64,000 nt of DNA from Oscillospiraceae bacterium (GTDB taxonomy: Bacteria > Bacillota > Clostridia > Oscillospirales > Acutalibacteraceae), in contig CAJTCU010000007.1 of NCBI GenBank assembly GCA_910574935.1, positions 94,225-158,224 of the forward strand, written 5' to 3'. Position 1 is the stretch's first letter, and every line of letters starts with the position of its first letter. The notes below the pieces were generated by a model. That model was not told where the DNA came from and searched no databases. It was given only the letters and a program-made list of their open reading frames with translations. Positions 63,853 through 64,000 of the stretch are shown here, piece after piece. Position numbers and translations under genes: made by a program.

Positions 63853-64000
63853 TTACTCCTCCGCCGAAAGATAGGAAAGAAGCGGATGGAGGAAAAAACG
63901 AATAACCCGAGAGGGATTATGCTGGAGCCGACGCATAAATGAATGAATGTTATGAGAGATATCCTGCGCCGTATAAGGAAGATTCCCAGTATGCACAGAG
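63853..64000 (-). CDS. C-terminal end of an unrecognised protein (partial)
   Basis: Forty-eight codons enter from the window edge and stop at 63853. The peptide is basic and amphipathic, with SHNIHSFMRRLQHNPS and RVIRFFLHPLLSYLSAEE. I do not recognise it. It lies 82 bases before the first permease start on the same strand and could be a regulator or another part of the exporter operon. Confidence 0.5.
   Translation of the reverse strand, partial: SVHTGNLPYTAQDISHNIHSFMRRLQHNPSRVIRFFLHPLLSYLSAEE

Overview
The window looks like chromosomal DNA of an anaerobic, spore-forming, low-to-middle G+C Firmicute of the class Clostridia, probably a gut Oscillospiraceae-type organism. The evidence is a trimeric NAD-linked [FeFe] hydrogenase beside a putative sensory [FeFe] hydrogenase, formate-tetrahydrofolate ligase, a sporulation gene (yunB), a tyrosine T-box riboswitch, a Gram-positive LexA box, an archaeal-type prolyl-tRNA synthetase and many strong TTGACA/TATAAT promoters. 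The genus is inference only. I see no CRISPR array, prophage, insertion sequence or rRNA.

Layout. 1-2.0 kb (minus): aroE-aroK, then a separate promoter, a leader peptide with a Phe-Tyr-Tyr-Tyr-Phe run and a terminator in front of the DAHP synthase gene. 2.3-13.9 kb (plus): acpP, proS, a sugar oxidoreductase/isomerase pair, a lipoprotein solute-binding protein with a small sigma-region-4 protein, an SOS-controlled three-gene DNA repair operon (Y-family polymerase, radical SAM protein, DUF4130-type partner) and an MFS transporter. 14-22.9 kb (minus): two linked hydrogenase blocks. The upstream block has two DRTGG-like proteins, an ATPase-fold protein, a HydS-like sensory hydrogenase and a PHP protein. 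The downstream block is hydC, a second ATPase-fold protein, a 2Fe-2S protein, hydB and hydA. 23.2-26.3 kb (plus): a serine synthesis cluster (serC, acetyltransferase, serA, MazG-like).

26.4-44.5 kb (minus): a T-box operon (acetyltransferase, HAD, tyrS, HD); a long housekeeping run yfmF-yfmH-lgt-folD-dxs-tlyA-hypothetical-nadK-argR-recN; and fhs-tsaE-tsaB-rpiB-upp. 44.9 kb onward: rodA; a gene-poor 1 kb stretch; a metallo-beta-lactamase/DUF3006/ATP-grasp trio; galK; ligA; galE-maf-yunB; a small membrane protein; two tRNA-Ser genes; an LTA-synthase-like protein; and a minus-strand ABC exporter operon at 59.7-63.8 kb in which three genes each carry an apparent one-base deletion.

The most interesting signals are: the aromatic leader-peptide attenuator before the DAHP synthase gene; the LexA-controlled repair operon in which all three products carry a clamp-binding-like QxxLF pentapeptide; a near-identical palindrome placed exactly 11 bases before the -10 of two unrelated operons (solute-binding protein and hydrogenase); the clustered frameshifts in the ABC exporter operon; and a pair of homologous ~166-bp terminal-inverted-repeat elements near 49.6 and 53.9 kb. 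All functions are assigned from motif and family recognition by eye; no search was run.
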